Part shown: one piece after another, positions 27,459-35,905 of the stretch
How the letters are laid out: every line of letters begins with the position of its first letter
Position numbering within the stretch: the stretch's first letter is position 1
Assembly (NCBI RefSeq): GCF_018326425.1
Contig: NZ_AP024601.1
Span: 856,001-920,000 of the forward strand
Reading direction: 5' to 3'
DNA: 64,000 nt
Source: Polycladomyces abyssicola
GTDB lineage: Bacteria > Bacillota > Bacilli > Thermoactinomycetales > JIR-001
Notes under the pieces: model-generated
What the model was told of the DNA's origin: nothing
Databases searched by the model: none
What the model saw: only the letters and a program-made list of their open reading frames with translations
Translations under genes and position numbers: made by a program

Positions 27459-28157
27459 CTAGTTCTTTTTCTTTTTATCGTCTATTAAGTCGACGTATAA
27501 CTTTCCATCACTTTCCATGGCGACATAAAACACCTCATCCATCGAGGTGACGGGTTTTTGTTTTTGAATTTGCTCCAACAACCATTTTTCCGATTGACCG
27601 AGTTTACGTAAGTTTTCGTGAATCACTTTACCGTCCACCACCAGTTCCATCGGTACCTGGGGAACAGAAGACGGCTGAAACACATTCTTGGGAGTGGTGG
27701 GTTGGTATTGCGGCTTCATCATGACCGAGAGAGTTCCATCATTCTCCAAAACAGCAAACTGAACTTGGGACAGATCAAACACGTTCTTCTTCCGAAATAG
27801 CTGCAAAATTTCCGCCATGGTAAATCTGGTTTTCCGCATGTTCTCTTCCATGATTTTGCCATCGGAAACGATAAGTATAGGCTCACCTTGTAACAATTTG
27901 CGTGCCTTTCGGCTTTTAAGGGAGACGTAAGACATCAACAAGGTCAATGCACTGAATGCCACAAGACCGAGCCAATGATATCCCATATTACGGTCTACAT
28001 CGGTGGCCAGTGTAGCAGCGATGGAACCGACGGTAATTCCGTTAATATATTCAAAATAAGTCATCTCGGCGATTTGTTGCTTGCCGAGAATTACGGTCAC
28101 CACCAAAAGAGTTCCAAATGCAACCAGTGTTTGCAATAGGATTTGCAAGTACTCCAT
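27459..28157 (-). CDS. DUF421 (YetF-like) membrane protein
   Basis: A 232-residue protein with three N-terminal membrane helices (about 5-85) and a cytoplasmic YetF domain with PILIVSDGKIMEENMRKTRF and a second similar element LVVDGKVIHENLRKLG. It is transcribed away from the spoVA-type cluster that begins 250 bases upstream and shares domain type with two of its genes. Biochemical function is unknown. The family is common in spore formers. Confidence 0.85.
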   Translation of the reverse strand: MEYLQILLQTLVAFGTLLVVTVILGKQQIAEMTYFEYINGITVGSIAATLATDVDRNMGYHWLGLVAFSALTLLMSYVSLKSRKARKLLQGEPILIVSDGKIMEENMRKTRFTMAEILQLFRKKNVFDLSQVQFAVLENDGTLSVMMKPQYQPTTPKNVFQPSSVPQVPMELVVDGKVIHENLRKLGQSEKWLLEQIQKQKPVTSMDEVFYVAMESDGKLYVDLIDDKKKKN

Positions 28158-28355
28158 ATCGTTCGCCTTCTTTCGTTAAGGACTGGATGGTAATGTCACA
28201 TCCTTTCTTTCCATTTCGTATTTTTCTTATACGATTTTTTCGATCCTCTAAAGTGATTTCCTCAAAGGATCAATATGTGATTGATCCCTGCTGAAGAGGT
28301 GATGAAAGAAACAGTTTTTGGGGAGAGATTGGCTGAGCGAGGTTATAGAGATTCA

Positions 28356-28388
28356 TGTATAAAAATGGGATTTTCTGTTCCATAATGA
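28356..28388 (+). promoter_or_regulatory. Possible sigma-G-type (forespore) promoter of the spoVA-like cluster
   Basis: GTATA at 28357-28361 and CATAATG at 28381-28387 resemble the sigma-G elements GHATR and CATNHTA. The spacer is 19 bases, slightly long. The ribosome site of the first gene follows about 10 bases later, so the leader would be short. Confidence 0.4.
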
Positions 28389-28408
28389 CTTTTGTAAGGA
28401 GGAAAAAT

Positions 28409-28615
28409 ATGACTACTCATTCAAAAGTCAGACAAACTTTAGCAAGCTTGGAAGGTGCCAAAGCTACGATGGATTCGTATATTGCTATCACACAAGATGA
28501 GAAAGCACGTGAAATATTTCGTCGTAACGCACAAAAGTTGGAAGTGGTACTGGAGCGCTTGAAGAAACGGATGGGGGAGATCGAGTTCGAAGAGCCCCAG
28601 TTCAAAGGGTTTTAA
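28409..28615 (+). CDS. DUF1657 protein
   Basis: A 68-residue helical protein (KVRQTLASLEGAKATMDSYI), the DUF1657 type found next to spoVA genes of mobile heat-resistance operons. ATG at 28409 follows AAGGAGG; upstream in-frame codons are not supported. It is the first gene of the cluster, 19 bases before a DUF421 gene. Confidence 0.85.
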   Translation: MTTHSKVRQTLASLEGAKATMDSYIAITQDEKAREIFRRNAQKLEVVLERLKKRMGEIEFEEPQFKGF

Positions 28616-28634
28616 AAAGGGGAGGGAAAAAAGC

Positions 28635-29489
28635 GTGCCGGAATGGTTGCAGGTGATTGTTCGATCCGTTGTATTAATCGTTTTTTTGATCTTGCTGACC
28701 AGGAGTCTGGGCAGAAAGATCGCCGCCCGGATGACGTATTTTGATGTTGTATTCGCCATGGTGCTCTCTGTGATCATTGCCGCTGTCACTTTAAATATCA
28801 TCCAGGCGACATACGGGTTTATCGCACTGTTGACATGGGCACTCGTGGGCATTGGCCTCAGCTTTTTCTCCATAAAGAGCAAAGCGGTCCATGAAATTCT
28901 TCATGGCAAGGAGGCCGTTGTCATTAAGCACGGTAAAATCATGGAAGATCAATTGAAGAAGATGCGTTACACTCCCGAAGATTTGTTGCAACAGCTCAGA
29001 AGCAAACAAATTTTTAATGTGGCTGATGTGGAATTTGCCGTGATGGAAGCCAACGGTGAGATCAATGCGCTGCTAAAAGCGAACAAACAGCCGATCACCC
29101 CCAAACATTTGGGAGTGCAGACCACTCCGCAAACCGGTACGCAAACGGTGATCTTGGATGGAAATATCATGGATGAGGCGTTGACCACCATGGGTCTCAA
29201 CCGCGGTTGGCTTCGCACGGAACTGGATAAAATCGGGGTTTCGCCGGAAAATGTGTTTCTTGCTCAAGTAGATGCGATGAGGGATTTGTATATCGACCTC
29301 TTTGATGATGCGATTCAACCTCCTCAACCTACGGTAAGGCAATTGCTGCTCACTACTTTGGAACAAGCTAAGGCGGACCTGAAGAGCTTTTCCCTGGATA
29401 CGGATAATCCGAAAGCGAAGCAAACGTATCAGCGATGCGTAAAGGAGCTGGAATCGATCATTTACGATGTGCGACCATTGCTGAAATAA
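28635..29489 (+). CDS. DUF421 membrane protein with fused C-terminal DUF1657-like domain
   Basis: A 284-residue protein: three membrane helices (about 5-85), a YetF cytoplasmic domain (AVVIKHGKIMEDQLKKMRY, VILDGNIMDEALTTMG) to about 225, and a C-terminal helical part (VRQLLLTTLEQAKADLKSFS to the end) that closely resembles the stand-alone DUF1657 proteins at 28409 and 32137. The start is GTG behind GGGGAGGG. It is part of the spoVA-like operon. Confidence 0.85.
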   Translation: MPEWLQVIVRSVVLIVFLILLTRSLGRKIAARMTYFDVVFAMVLSVIIAAVTLNIIQATYGFIALLTWALVGIGLSFFSIKSKAVHEILHGKEAVVIKHGKIMEDQLKKMRYTPEDLLQQLRSKQIFNVADVEFAVMEANGEINALLKANKQPITPKHLGVQTTPQTGTQTVILDGNIMDEALTTMGLNRGWLRTELDKIGVSPENVFLAQVDAMRDLYIDLFDDAIQPPQPTVRQLLLTTLEQAKADLKSFSLDTDNPKAKQTYQRCVKELESIIYDVRPLLK

Positions 29490-29507
29490 AACCCGGAGGT
29501 GTTTCGT

Positions 29508-29990
29508 ATGTCCGATAAAAAGAAGAAAAAACTTACTCCTGTCCAGCAAGAATATCAGGATTTTGCGAAACAGCGCGAACCGAAGCGCCCGATTTTAAAA
29601 AACTGTGTGATGGCTTTTTTGTTTGGGGGTACCATCTGTTTGATCGGGCAGCTGATTTCCACGTTCTATATGCAGTGCTTCGGCTTTAATGAAAAGTCAG
29701 CAGGTGATCCCACAGTGGCAACTTTGATCTTTATCTCTGTTTTGCTGACGGGTTTAGGAGTTTATGACCATATTGCCCAAGTGGCCGGTGCCGGTACAAT
29801 CATTCCGGTGACGGGATTCGCCAATGCCATGTCTTCCGCAGCGATTGAACATCGATCGGAAGGATATGTACTCGGAGTTGGAGGAAACATGTTTAAATTG
29901 GCGGGTTCGGTGATTGTTTTTGGAGTGGTTTCCGCTTTTGTGATTGGAACCATCAAGGTGATTTTCAAGCAGGTATTAGGGGGATTCTAG
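29508..29990 (+). CDS. spoVAC: Stage V sporulation protein AC
   Basis: Membrane component of the SpoVA dipicolinic-acid channel (mechanosensitive in Bacillus subtilis); 160 residues, about four membrane segments, with GTIIPVTGFANAMSSAAIEHRS-type core. ATG at 29508 is seven bases after CGGAGGT; the open frame from 29499 is rejected. The lysine-rich N-terminus (SDKKKKKLTPVQQEYQDF) is typical. Confidence 0.93.
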   Translation: MSDKKKKKLTPVQQEYQDFAKQREPKRPILKNCVMAFLFGGTICLIGQLISTFYMQCFGFNEKSAGDPTVATLIFISVLLTGLGVYDHIAQVAGAGTIIPVTGFANAMSSAAIEHRSEGYVLGVGGNMFKLAGSVIVFGVVSAFVIGTIKVIFKQVLGGF

Positions 29991-31010
29991 GTGATTCAAG
30001 GACGGACGTGGATTTTTTCAAACCCGCCATCGATTGCCGCTTCGGCAGCAGTGGGAGGCCCGTTTGAAGCGCAAGGCCCCTTGGCGGATGATTTTGACCT
30101 TTTGCACGGAGATTTATGGTTGGGACAAGACAGTTATGAAAAAGCAGAAAAAAAACTGCTGGAACAGGCTTGTGAACGGGCGATTGACAAGGCGGGAATG
30201 AAAAAAGAGGATATCCAGTTTTTCCTGGCCGGTGATCTCATGAATCAGGTGATCACAAGCTCTTTCGCGGCACGCACCCTATCGGCTCCATATCTCGGTC
30301 TGTTTGGGGCCTGTTCGACTTCCATGGAAAGTTTGGCATTGGGAGCTTTGATCGTAGACAGCGGCAATGCCGAGCGGGTATTGGTCGGTACGGCCAGCCA
30401 TAATGCCGCAGCAGAAAAACAGTTCCGCTATCCGACTGAATACGGATCGCAAAAACCCCCGACAGCCCAATGGACAGCAACCGCAGCCGGCGCGGCGGTG
30501 GTTACACCCCATAAAGACGGGATATGCGTGACAGCGGCAACGATGGGCCGGGTCGTCGATATGGGCATTCAGGATCCTTTTAATATGGGCGCAGCGATGG
30601 CGCCTGCCGCCGTGGATACCATTGAGGCCCATTTTCGAGACTTGCGACTTTCCGTTTCCGAATATGATCTGATTTTAACGGGTGATCTGGGAAGAGTGGG
30701 GCATAGAATAGCGGTTGATTTGTTGGCGAAACACGGTTTAAAACTCCCGCAAGACCGATTCGGGGATTGCGGTCTGATGATTTACCGGGAGGATCAGCCG
30801 GTTCAAGCCGGAGCCAGCGGATGCGGTTGTTCGGCCAGTGTCACGTATGGACATGTGTTGAACCAAATGCGAAAGGGGGAACTGCGCAAGGTGTTAATCG
30901 TGGCAACGGGAGCTTTGCTTTCACCGATCAGTTATCAACAGAAAGAAAGCATTCCCTGTATTGCCCATGCTGTGGCGATCGAGTCAGTAGGAGGAGTGGG
31001 TTCACAATGA
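29991..31010 (+). CDS. spoVAD: Stage V sporulation protein AD
   Basis: Soluble, thiolase-fold SpoVA subunit that binds dipicolinic acid at the forespore inner membrane; 339 residues. [18 protein letters not shown] holds the thiolase-like Cys position, and [11 protein letters not shown] and CGLMIY are typical. The start is GTG directly after the spoVAC stop, with no gap. It overlaps spoVAE by four bases. Confidence 0.94.
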   Translation: MIQGRTWIFSNPPSIAASAAVGGPFEAQGPLADDFDLLHGDLWLGQDSYEKAEKKLLEQACERAIDKAGMKKEDIQFFLAGDLMNQVITSSFAARTLSAPYLGLFGACSTSMESLALGALIVDSGNAERVLVGTASHNAAAEKQFRYPTEYGSQKPPTAQWTATAAGAAVVTPHKDGICVTAATMGRVVDMGIQDPFNMGAAMAPAAVDTIEAHFRDLRLSVSEYDLILTGDLGRVGHRIAVDLLAKHGLKLPQDRFGDCGLMIYREDQPVQAGASGCGCSASVTYGHVLNQMRKGELRKVLIVATGALLSPISYQQKESIPCIAHAVAIESVGGVGSQ

Positions 31011-31357
31011 TTTTTCTGTGGGCATTTGTAGTGGGAGGGCTGATTTGTGTCATCGGTCAGCTTATGATGGACGTATTAAAACTTACCCCTGCACACACTA
31101 CCAGTATTTTGGTCGTTGTGGGAGCGATTTTGGACGGATTGGGTTTGTATGAACCTTTGATTAAATTTGCAGGAGCGGGGGCCACTGTTCCCATTACCAG
31201 TTTCGGAAACGCTTTGGTTCACGGAGCCATGGTGGAAGCACACAAATCCGGTTTGGTCGGAGTGATTACCGGGATCTTTGAAGTGACCAGTGCGGGTATT
31301 TCTTCTGCGATCGTGTTCAGTTTTTTGGCGTCTCTCATTTTTAAACCAAAAGGATGA
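31007..31357 (+). CDS. spoVAE: Stage V sporulation protein AE (SpoVAEb type)
   Basis: A 116-residue membrane protein related to SpoVAC, with [22 protein letters not shown] at 31007 overlaps the spoVAD stop, and its own stop overlaps the next ATG, so spoVAD-AE-DUF421 are translationally coupled. It corresponds to the short AEb form used in spoVA operons. Confidence 0.92.
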   Translation: MIFLWAFVVGGLICVIGQLMMDVLKLTPAHTTSILVVVGAILDGLGLYEPLIKFAGAGATVPITSFGNALVHGAMVEAHKSGLVGVITGIFEVTSAGISSAIVFSFLASLIFKPKG

Positions 31358-32070
31358 TGTTGCGACAATCGGACAAGCTGGGTGAATATAACGTGCTGCT
31401 TTACATATTAAAGGTTATAACCCTATTTACGTTTGCAATTGTGGTATTGCGTTTAATGGGGAAAGCTACATTGGCACAGGTTACCCCCCATGACTTGATG
31501 GCGATCGTGATCATCGCTGCTTTGGCTACCAAACCACTCTTGGTCGAAGGTTATGTCAAAACGCTCTTAGCCATTACTTTGGTAGTGGGAATCCATCTTC
31601 TCTATAGCAAACTGACTCTCTATCAGTGGACCAACCGCTTTATCTTAGGGGAACCGACCATCTTGGTGAAACACGGGAAAATTATAAAAGAAAACCTTCG
31701 CTGCTCACAATTCTCTTTATCTGAATTATTGGCTGTCATCCGCTCGAAAGGTTATCCCGATATCCGTATGATCCAATATGCGATTCTCGAACCTACCGGA
31801 ACTGTAAGCGTACTTCCTTGGGATGATTTGTATCCGGTTACCCCCAAGGACTTGCAGTTAAACATTCCCTACCGGGGATTGGCCCTTTCCTTAATTGTCG
31901 ACGGCCAAATTCAAACCCATAATCTGAGGTTGATCGGGAAAGACAAAAAATGGTTGAAACGAGAGCTGGAAAAAAAGGGATACGAGGATGTTCGCTATGT
32001 CATGTACGCAGCAACGACTGACCGTGAGGCCGATCTCTATGTGGACAACGGAACAGGCAAAATCCATTGA
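31354..32070 (+). CDS. DUF421 (YetF-like) membrane protein, last gene of the spoVA-like operon
   Basis: A 238-residue protein with N-terminal membrane helices (about 15-90) and a cytoplasmic domain with [20 protein letters not shown] and [16 protein letters not shown]. It is start-overlapped with spoVAE (ATGATG). It is paralogous to the DUF421 genes at 27459 and 28635, and divergent from them in the membrane part. Confidence 0.85.
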   Translation: MMLRQSDKLGEYNVLLYILKVITLFTFAIVVLRLMGKATLAQVTPHDLMAIVIIAALATKPLLVEGYVKTLLAITLVVGIHLLYSKLTLYQWTNRFILGEPTILVKHGKIIKENLRCSQFSLSELLAVIRSKGYPDIRMIQYAILEPTGTVSVLPWDDLYPVTPKDLQLNIPYRGLALSLIVDGQIQTHNLRLIGKDKKWLKRELEKKGYEDVRYVMYAATTDREADLYVDNGTGKIH

Positions 32071-32087
32071 AAATGATTGGTAGTAAA

Positions 32088-32112
32088 AACCCCGCATTTT
32101 TGATACGGGGTT
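32088..32112. terminator. Bidirectional terminator between DUF421 and the convergent DUF1657 gene
   Basis: AACCCCG and CGGGGTT pair around ATTTTTGATA-type loop. On the minus strand a run of TTTTT follows. Confidence 0.8.
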
Positions 32113-32136
32113 CTTCGTGAACAAATTCAAAAACAG

Positions 32137-32343
32137 TTATTGTTGGTTATATTGCGGTTCTTCCGACATCACTTGTTGGGCTCTGTTTTTTAATTGCTGC
32201 ACAATGGAATCCATATTTTGTGCCAATTGATTATATAGTTGTTTTGCTTGCTGGTTGTTTGTATCCAGCGCAAAAGATTTGAGGTTGGCAGCAACACTTT
32301 CTGCGCTGGCAACGGTTTGTTGAATTTTTGTTCCGACAGTCAT
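32137..32343 (-). CDS. DUF1657 protein (convergent copy)
   Basis: A 68-residue helical protein (VGTKIQQTVASAESVAANLK, FALDTNNQQAKQLYNQLAQ) of the same family as the protein at 28409. ATG 32343 is nine bases after AGGAG; the TTG at 32352 abuts that site and is less likely. It faces the spoVA-like operon and shares its terminator. Confidence 0.85.
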   Translation of the reverse strand: MTVGTKIQQTVASAESVAANLKSFALDTNNQQAKQLYNQLAQNMDSIVQQLKNRAQQVMSEEPQYNQQ

Positions 32344-32541
32344 GACTTTCAACTCCTACCAATATGGTTTGTTGAACTTACATGCAATATTCTGTACATG
32401 GTTCAAGAAAATATTCCGGATAAGGAATGCCAATATTTAGGGGGCAGGTCCTTTAGGCCGCACCTGGTGAAAGAGCGCGATGTGCCACTTACCTCCTCGA
32501 CCCAAAAAGCGCCCACCTCTGACTTTGGTTAGAACGATTGA

Positions 32542-32898
32542 TCAGGTCTGGGCGCCGTTTTTGTCTTTGTCCGCGTCCATGGCCTTACTGATATATGCAA
32601 AGATCTCCTGATCCAGCCCCATCTGTGCCCCGAAATCCGGATTTTCTTCATACATGCGTTGCAGGGACTGTCGGATACCGGGATCGCCACCGGTGAACAT
32701 CTCGACCAGCTCTTTCCATCGATGAGCCAATTTCCGCACATTTTCGTCGTGCGGCGGAGTACTTTTTGTAAAAACGATGACCCGATTCCGTGTGGCGGGA
32801 TGGTTTTAACAGCCCGATCTGATCGTAATCATGCAAGGTTCGGATGGTAAGATCGGACTCTTGGTCCAGTTCTCCGATTTCCACTGGCGTTTTTCCAT
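32542..32898 (-). pseudogene. Decayed MerR/TipA-type regulator
   Basis: Fragments of one gene remain in different frames. From GTG 32884 the frame reads a MerR-type HTH (GELDQESDLTIRTLHDYDQIGLLKPS, shown here as two parts of one helix-turn-helix). From 32739 another frame reads a TipAS-like end (LAHRWKELVEMF, MYEENPDFGAQMGLDQEIF). The ATG at 32898 opens MEKRQWK, the usual N-terminus, but runs out of frame at once, so about one base is lost there. The middle 130 or so residues of the family are missing. Confidence 0.75.
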
Positions 32899-32925
32899 AG
32901 GTGGCTCTCTCCTTTCTGCAGCTTC

Positions 32926-32956
32926 AGCATACAACCTGACGTTGCGTCAGGTTCAA
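32926..32956 (-). promoter_or_regulatory. MerR-type promoter/operator of the decayed regulator
   Basis: On the minus strand TTGAAC and TATGCT are separated by 19 bases, the long spacer typical of MerR-controlled promoters. A near-perfect palindrome with arms AACCTGACG and CGTCAGGTT (32933-32953) covers the spacer. Confidence 0.7.
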
Positions 32957-33055
32957 GCCTTTTTTCGGTGTCAAGACAAACCAGCGTATTTTGTGGTAGG
33001 ATGAATGTGGAAGAGATGTACGGTCCGAGACCCTGAATAGTTGGAGGATGATCGT

Positions 33056-34165
33056 ATGGCCAAAATCGACGCGCTGCTCGAGCGCGCATTGAACGGGGAA
33101 CGACTCGGCTTGGAAGAGGGAATCGCCCTTTGGGAATCTGACGAGATCGAAAAACTGGGTTGGGCGGCCAATAAACTGATGGAACGCCGTCACCCGGAAC
33201 CGATTACTACATTTGTGATCGGGCGCAACATCAACTACACCAATGTGTGTGACACCTATTGCCGGTTCTGTGCATTTTACCGGGCACCGGGATCGGATGA
33301 AGGATATGTGCTGTCCAATGAGGAGATTTTTCGCAAGATCCAGGAGACGATCGATGTAGGCGGAACGGAAATTTTGATGCAAGGCGGAACCAACCCTAAT
33401 TTGCCGTTCTCGTATTATACCCAGTTGCTGAGAGAGATCAAAAAGCGGTTCGACATTCATATGCATTCGTTCTCTCCGGCGGAGATATTGAAGATGAAAG
33501 AAGTCTCGGGTCTGCCACTGGAAGAAGTCATCCGTCAACTGAAAGAGGCAGGTCTGGATTCCATCCCCGGTGGCGGAGCGGAAATCCTGGACGACCGAAC
33601 CCGCCGGAAGATCAGCAGGTTGAAAGGATCATGGCGCGACTGGATGGATGTGATGCAGACAGCGCACCGTCTGGGTATGCACACCACGGCCACCATGGTG
33701 ATCGGGTTCGGCGAATCGCTGGAGGAACGGGTACTGCACCTGTTGCGCATTCGCGAAGCACAGGATGAGACAGGCGGATTCCTCGCATTCATCGTTTGGA
33801 CGTTCCAACCGGAAAATACCTATCTCCAACGGGAAAAGCTCCCGCCGGAAGAGTACCTGAAAGCGGTGGCTATCTCCCGGATCATGCTCGATAACATTCC
33901 CAACTTACAATCGTCCTGGGTGACGATGGGACCGGAGATCGGGAAATTGTCGCTCTCATACGGCTGCAATGATTTCGGAAGTACCATGATTGAGGAAAAC
34001 GTCGTCTCCGCCGCTGGCACGACGTATAAGGTGAACACCAACATGATTCTCCGTCTGATTCGCGAAGCGGGCAAGATCCCTGCCCAACGCAACACCAAAT
34101 ATGAGATTTTGCGGATTTTCAAGGAAGACGAAACGGTGGAAAAAGATTTCGTGATGCAAAACTAA
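33056..34165 (+). CDS. mqnC: Cyclic dehypoxanthinyl futalosine synthase MqnC
   Basis: Radical SAM enzyme of the futalosine route to menaquinone; 369 residues. The cluster motif is CDTYCRFCAFYR (about 63-74), and GGTEILMQGGTNPNLP and GLDSIPGGGAEIL are characteristic of MqnC/CofH relatives. ATG 33056 is eight bases after GGAGG; TTG 33041 is inside that region. No other mqn gene is in the window, so MqnC is inferred from sequence rather than context. Confidence 0.88.
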   Translation: MAKIDALLERALNGERLGLEEGIALWESDEIEKLGWAANKLMERRHPEPITTFVIGRNINYTNVCDTYCRFCAFYRAPGSDEGYVLSNEEIFRKIQETIDVGGTEILMQGGTNPNLPFSYYTQLLREIKKRFDIHMHSFSPAEILKMKEVSGLPLEEVIRQLKEAGLDSIPGGGAEILDDRTRRKISRLKGSWRDWMDVMQTAHRLGMHTTATMVIGFGESLEERVLHLLRIREAQDETGGFLAFIVWTFQPENTYLQREKLPPEEYLKAVAISRIMLDNIPNLQSSWVTMGPEIGKLSLSYGCNDFGSTMIEENVVSAAGTTYKVNTNMILRLIREAGKIPAQRNTKYEILRIFKEDETVEKDFVMQN

Positions 34166-34189
34166 TGCAATCAGCGGCATAATACCACG

Positions 34190-34225
34190 AGCGCCGGAGC
34201 GGACCGACCGCGCCCGGTGCTTTTT
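34190..34225 (+). terminator. mqnC terminator
   Basis: AGCGCCGG and CCGGTGCT with an inner GCGG/CCGC stem, followed by TTTTCC. It overlaps the 5' end of the next open frame, which supports the later start chosen there. Confidence 0.75.
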
Positions 34226-34279
34226 CCTTCCTTCAAAACCAAACATATGTTTCCATTACTGTCAATGGAGGGGAGTTTG

Positions 34280-34951
34280 GTGACCGGAAAAACCCATCTG
34301 GCGGTCGGGATCGCAACCGGTACGATTGTGGCCGGTGTGACAGGGGTTTCCGACGAATTGATCCCGACGGTGACTACCATTGCTGTCGCCGGGTTTGCGT
34401 CCTTGTTGCCGGACATCGACGAAGACGGCAGTATGCTGAATAAATGGCTGTTCCGATTTGTCCCCAAAACCTATCAACTTCGCTCCATTTTGCTGGCGCT
34501 TATGGGAGCGGTGGTCTTGTTTCTTTCCTACTTGTATAAATGGCCTGCTTGGGCATGGGCATGCGGGATTTGGGCGATGGTAGTCGCTTTTGTTCCGCAT
34601 CGGACGATTACCCATTCCGTAGTCGGCACAGCTTTTTGGGCTTGGGTTATGCAGCAGGTATGGCCCGAATATGCTTTGGCAGCGGTGGCCGGTTACGGTT
34701 CCCACTTGCTGACAGATGCCATGACGCCGAAAGGGATTCCGCTTTTTTGGCCATGGAAATTGAATGTCGGTTTCAAAGCATTGGGGATCCGCGTAAAAAC
34801 CGGTGGCGTCTTGGACAAGGTCTTGGGAATCATCGCTTTGTGGTGTGCCTGTCTGTTGATGGTATGGTTCGTATTCTCCTTTTTTTATGAGGAAGCGGTG
34901 GCGGCGGGACTGTTTTCGCTTCCCCAACCAAGTGAGTTGCGTTGCCGATGA
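34280..34951 (+). CDS. YdjM-type membrane-bound metal-dependent hydrolase
   Basis: A 223-residue membrane protein. TGKTHLAVGIATG at the N-terminus, FASLLPDIDEDGS and HRTITHSVVG carry the His/Asp pattern of the YdjM family (LexA-regulated in E. coli). The C-terminal GYGSHLLTDAMTPKGIPLFW is also typical. GTG 34280 lies a few bases after GGAGGGGAG. The substrate is unknown; lipid or phosphatase activity has been suggested for relatives. Confidence 0.82.
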   Translation: MTGKTHLAVGIATGTIVAGVTGVSDELIPTVTTIAVAGFASLLPDIDEDGSMLNKWLFRFVPKTYQLRSILLALMGAVVLFLSYLYKWPAWAWACGIWAMVVAFVPHRTITHSVVGTAFWAWVMQQVWPEYALAAVAGYGSHLLTDAMTPKGIPLFWPWKLNVGFKALGIRVKTGGVLDKVLGIIALWCACLLMVWFVFSFFYEEAVAAGLFSLPQPSELRCR

Positions 34952-34971
34952 CGAAGGCACATCAACGCCAT

Positions 34972-35014
34972 GAGGGCTGTTTTTCGGGCCATTCCGGGAA
35001 ACAGCTCTTTTTTT
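34972..35014 (+). terminator. Terminator of the ydjM-like gene
   Basis: GAG-GGCTGTTT and AAACAGCTC enclose an inner CGGG/CCGG stem, followed by TTTTTTT. The remaining 190 bases to the next gene hold nothing recognised. Confidence 0.85.
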
Positions 35015-35201
35015 CGGGATGGATGATTTCCTCCCCAAACTGTCTTCCGCCAATTGAGCGTGGCCGATGGAAGCGGTGGAAAATTTTTTGGCTAATCACC
35101 ATGACCGTAAAAGCAAGCAAGAAAAAGGGCCCACCCGATGTCACGAAGATACGGAGCGGAGCCTGGATACTGTCTATATTCGCTTGTAAGAAATCTGCGG
35201 A

Positions 35202-35726
35202 TCAGCTGGCCCAGATCCGTTTTTTTTGTTCCAACATTTCTTCGTTGGTGATCACTCCCTGTTCTTTCAACCGGGCCAACCGTTCCAATTTGATCAAGAT
35301 GTCTTCATTCAGGGGAAATGTTTTGGCCGATTCGACCGATTGGACAATCCGTTGCCGGATTGTGGCGACGAGTGGTTGGATACGCGTTTTGTCAATGCCG
35401 CTGATGCGGAGATGATTGCCGGAAACATGAATCTCCAATGAACCGAACAAAATACCGGTGGAAAAACCGACAGCGGCGATTTTGTGATAATCAAACGTCT
35501 CGACGTGCAGAGAAAACAGCCGTTTCTCCAGAAAGATCAACCGTTGATTCGTAGCTGCCAAAATGCCGTGGTGATGCTGGTACCGACCGTACACCAAAAA
35601 TTCGATGTTTTCCCCTTCCAACAGCACTTGTGGCAACTGCTTGATTTCCCGCAAAACCATCCAGGAACGAATCCGATTGAATCCCAACCGCTTGATTTGT
35701 GCACGAGCTTCCTGCTGGGTCGGCAT
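35202..35726 (-). CDS. PH-domain/SHOCT-type protein
   Basis: A 174-residue cytoplasmic protein. The central part (about 40-110; YGRYQHHHGILAATNQRLIF, GILFGSLEIHVSGNHLRISG) is a bacterial PH-like domain, and the C-terminal LERLARLKEQGVITNEEMLEQKKRI is a SHOCT motif. ATG 35726 lies eight bases after AAAGGAGG. Function is unknown. It sits alone on the minus strand before ytxC. Confidence 0.8.
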   Translation of the reverse strand: MPTQQEARAQIKRLGFNRIRSWMVLREIKQLPQVLLEGENIEFLVYGRYQHHHGILAATNQRLIFLEKRLFSLHVETFDYHKIAAVGFSTGILFGSLEIHVSGNHLRISGIDKTRIQPLVATIRQRIVQSVESAKTFPLNEDILIKLERLARLKEQGVITNEEMLEQKKRIWAS

Positions 35727-35905
35727 CGCACATACCTCCTTTTTGCACAAGGGGGAGATGACTCCATCTTAAAAAATAAACCGATTTCAGTCTATTGCCA
35801 AAAGGTATTAATTTTCCTTCCCAGGTCGTCTGCTTGATTCATGTATACCTTCACTGTTGAACCCATATACTAGGAATAACTTATTGGACAAAGGAGCGGA
35901 CGGGG

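Noticed and set aside
34217-34279. Earlier start for the ydjM-like protein
   Set aside because: It begins in the tail of the mqnC terminator and lacks a ribosome site; GTG 34280 fits the family.
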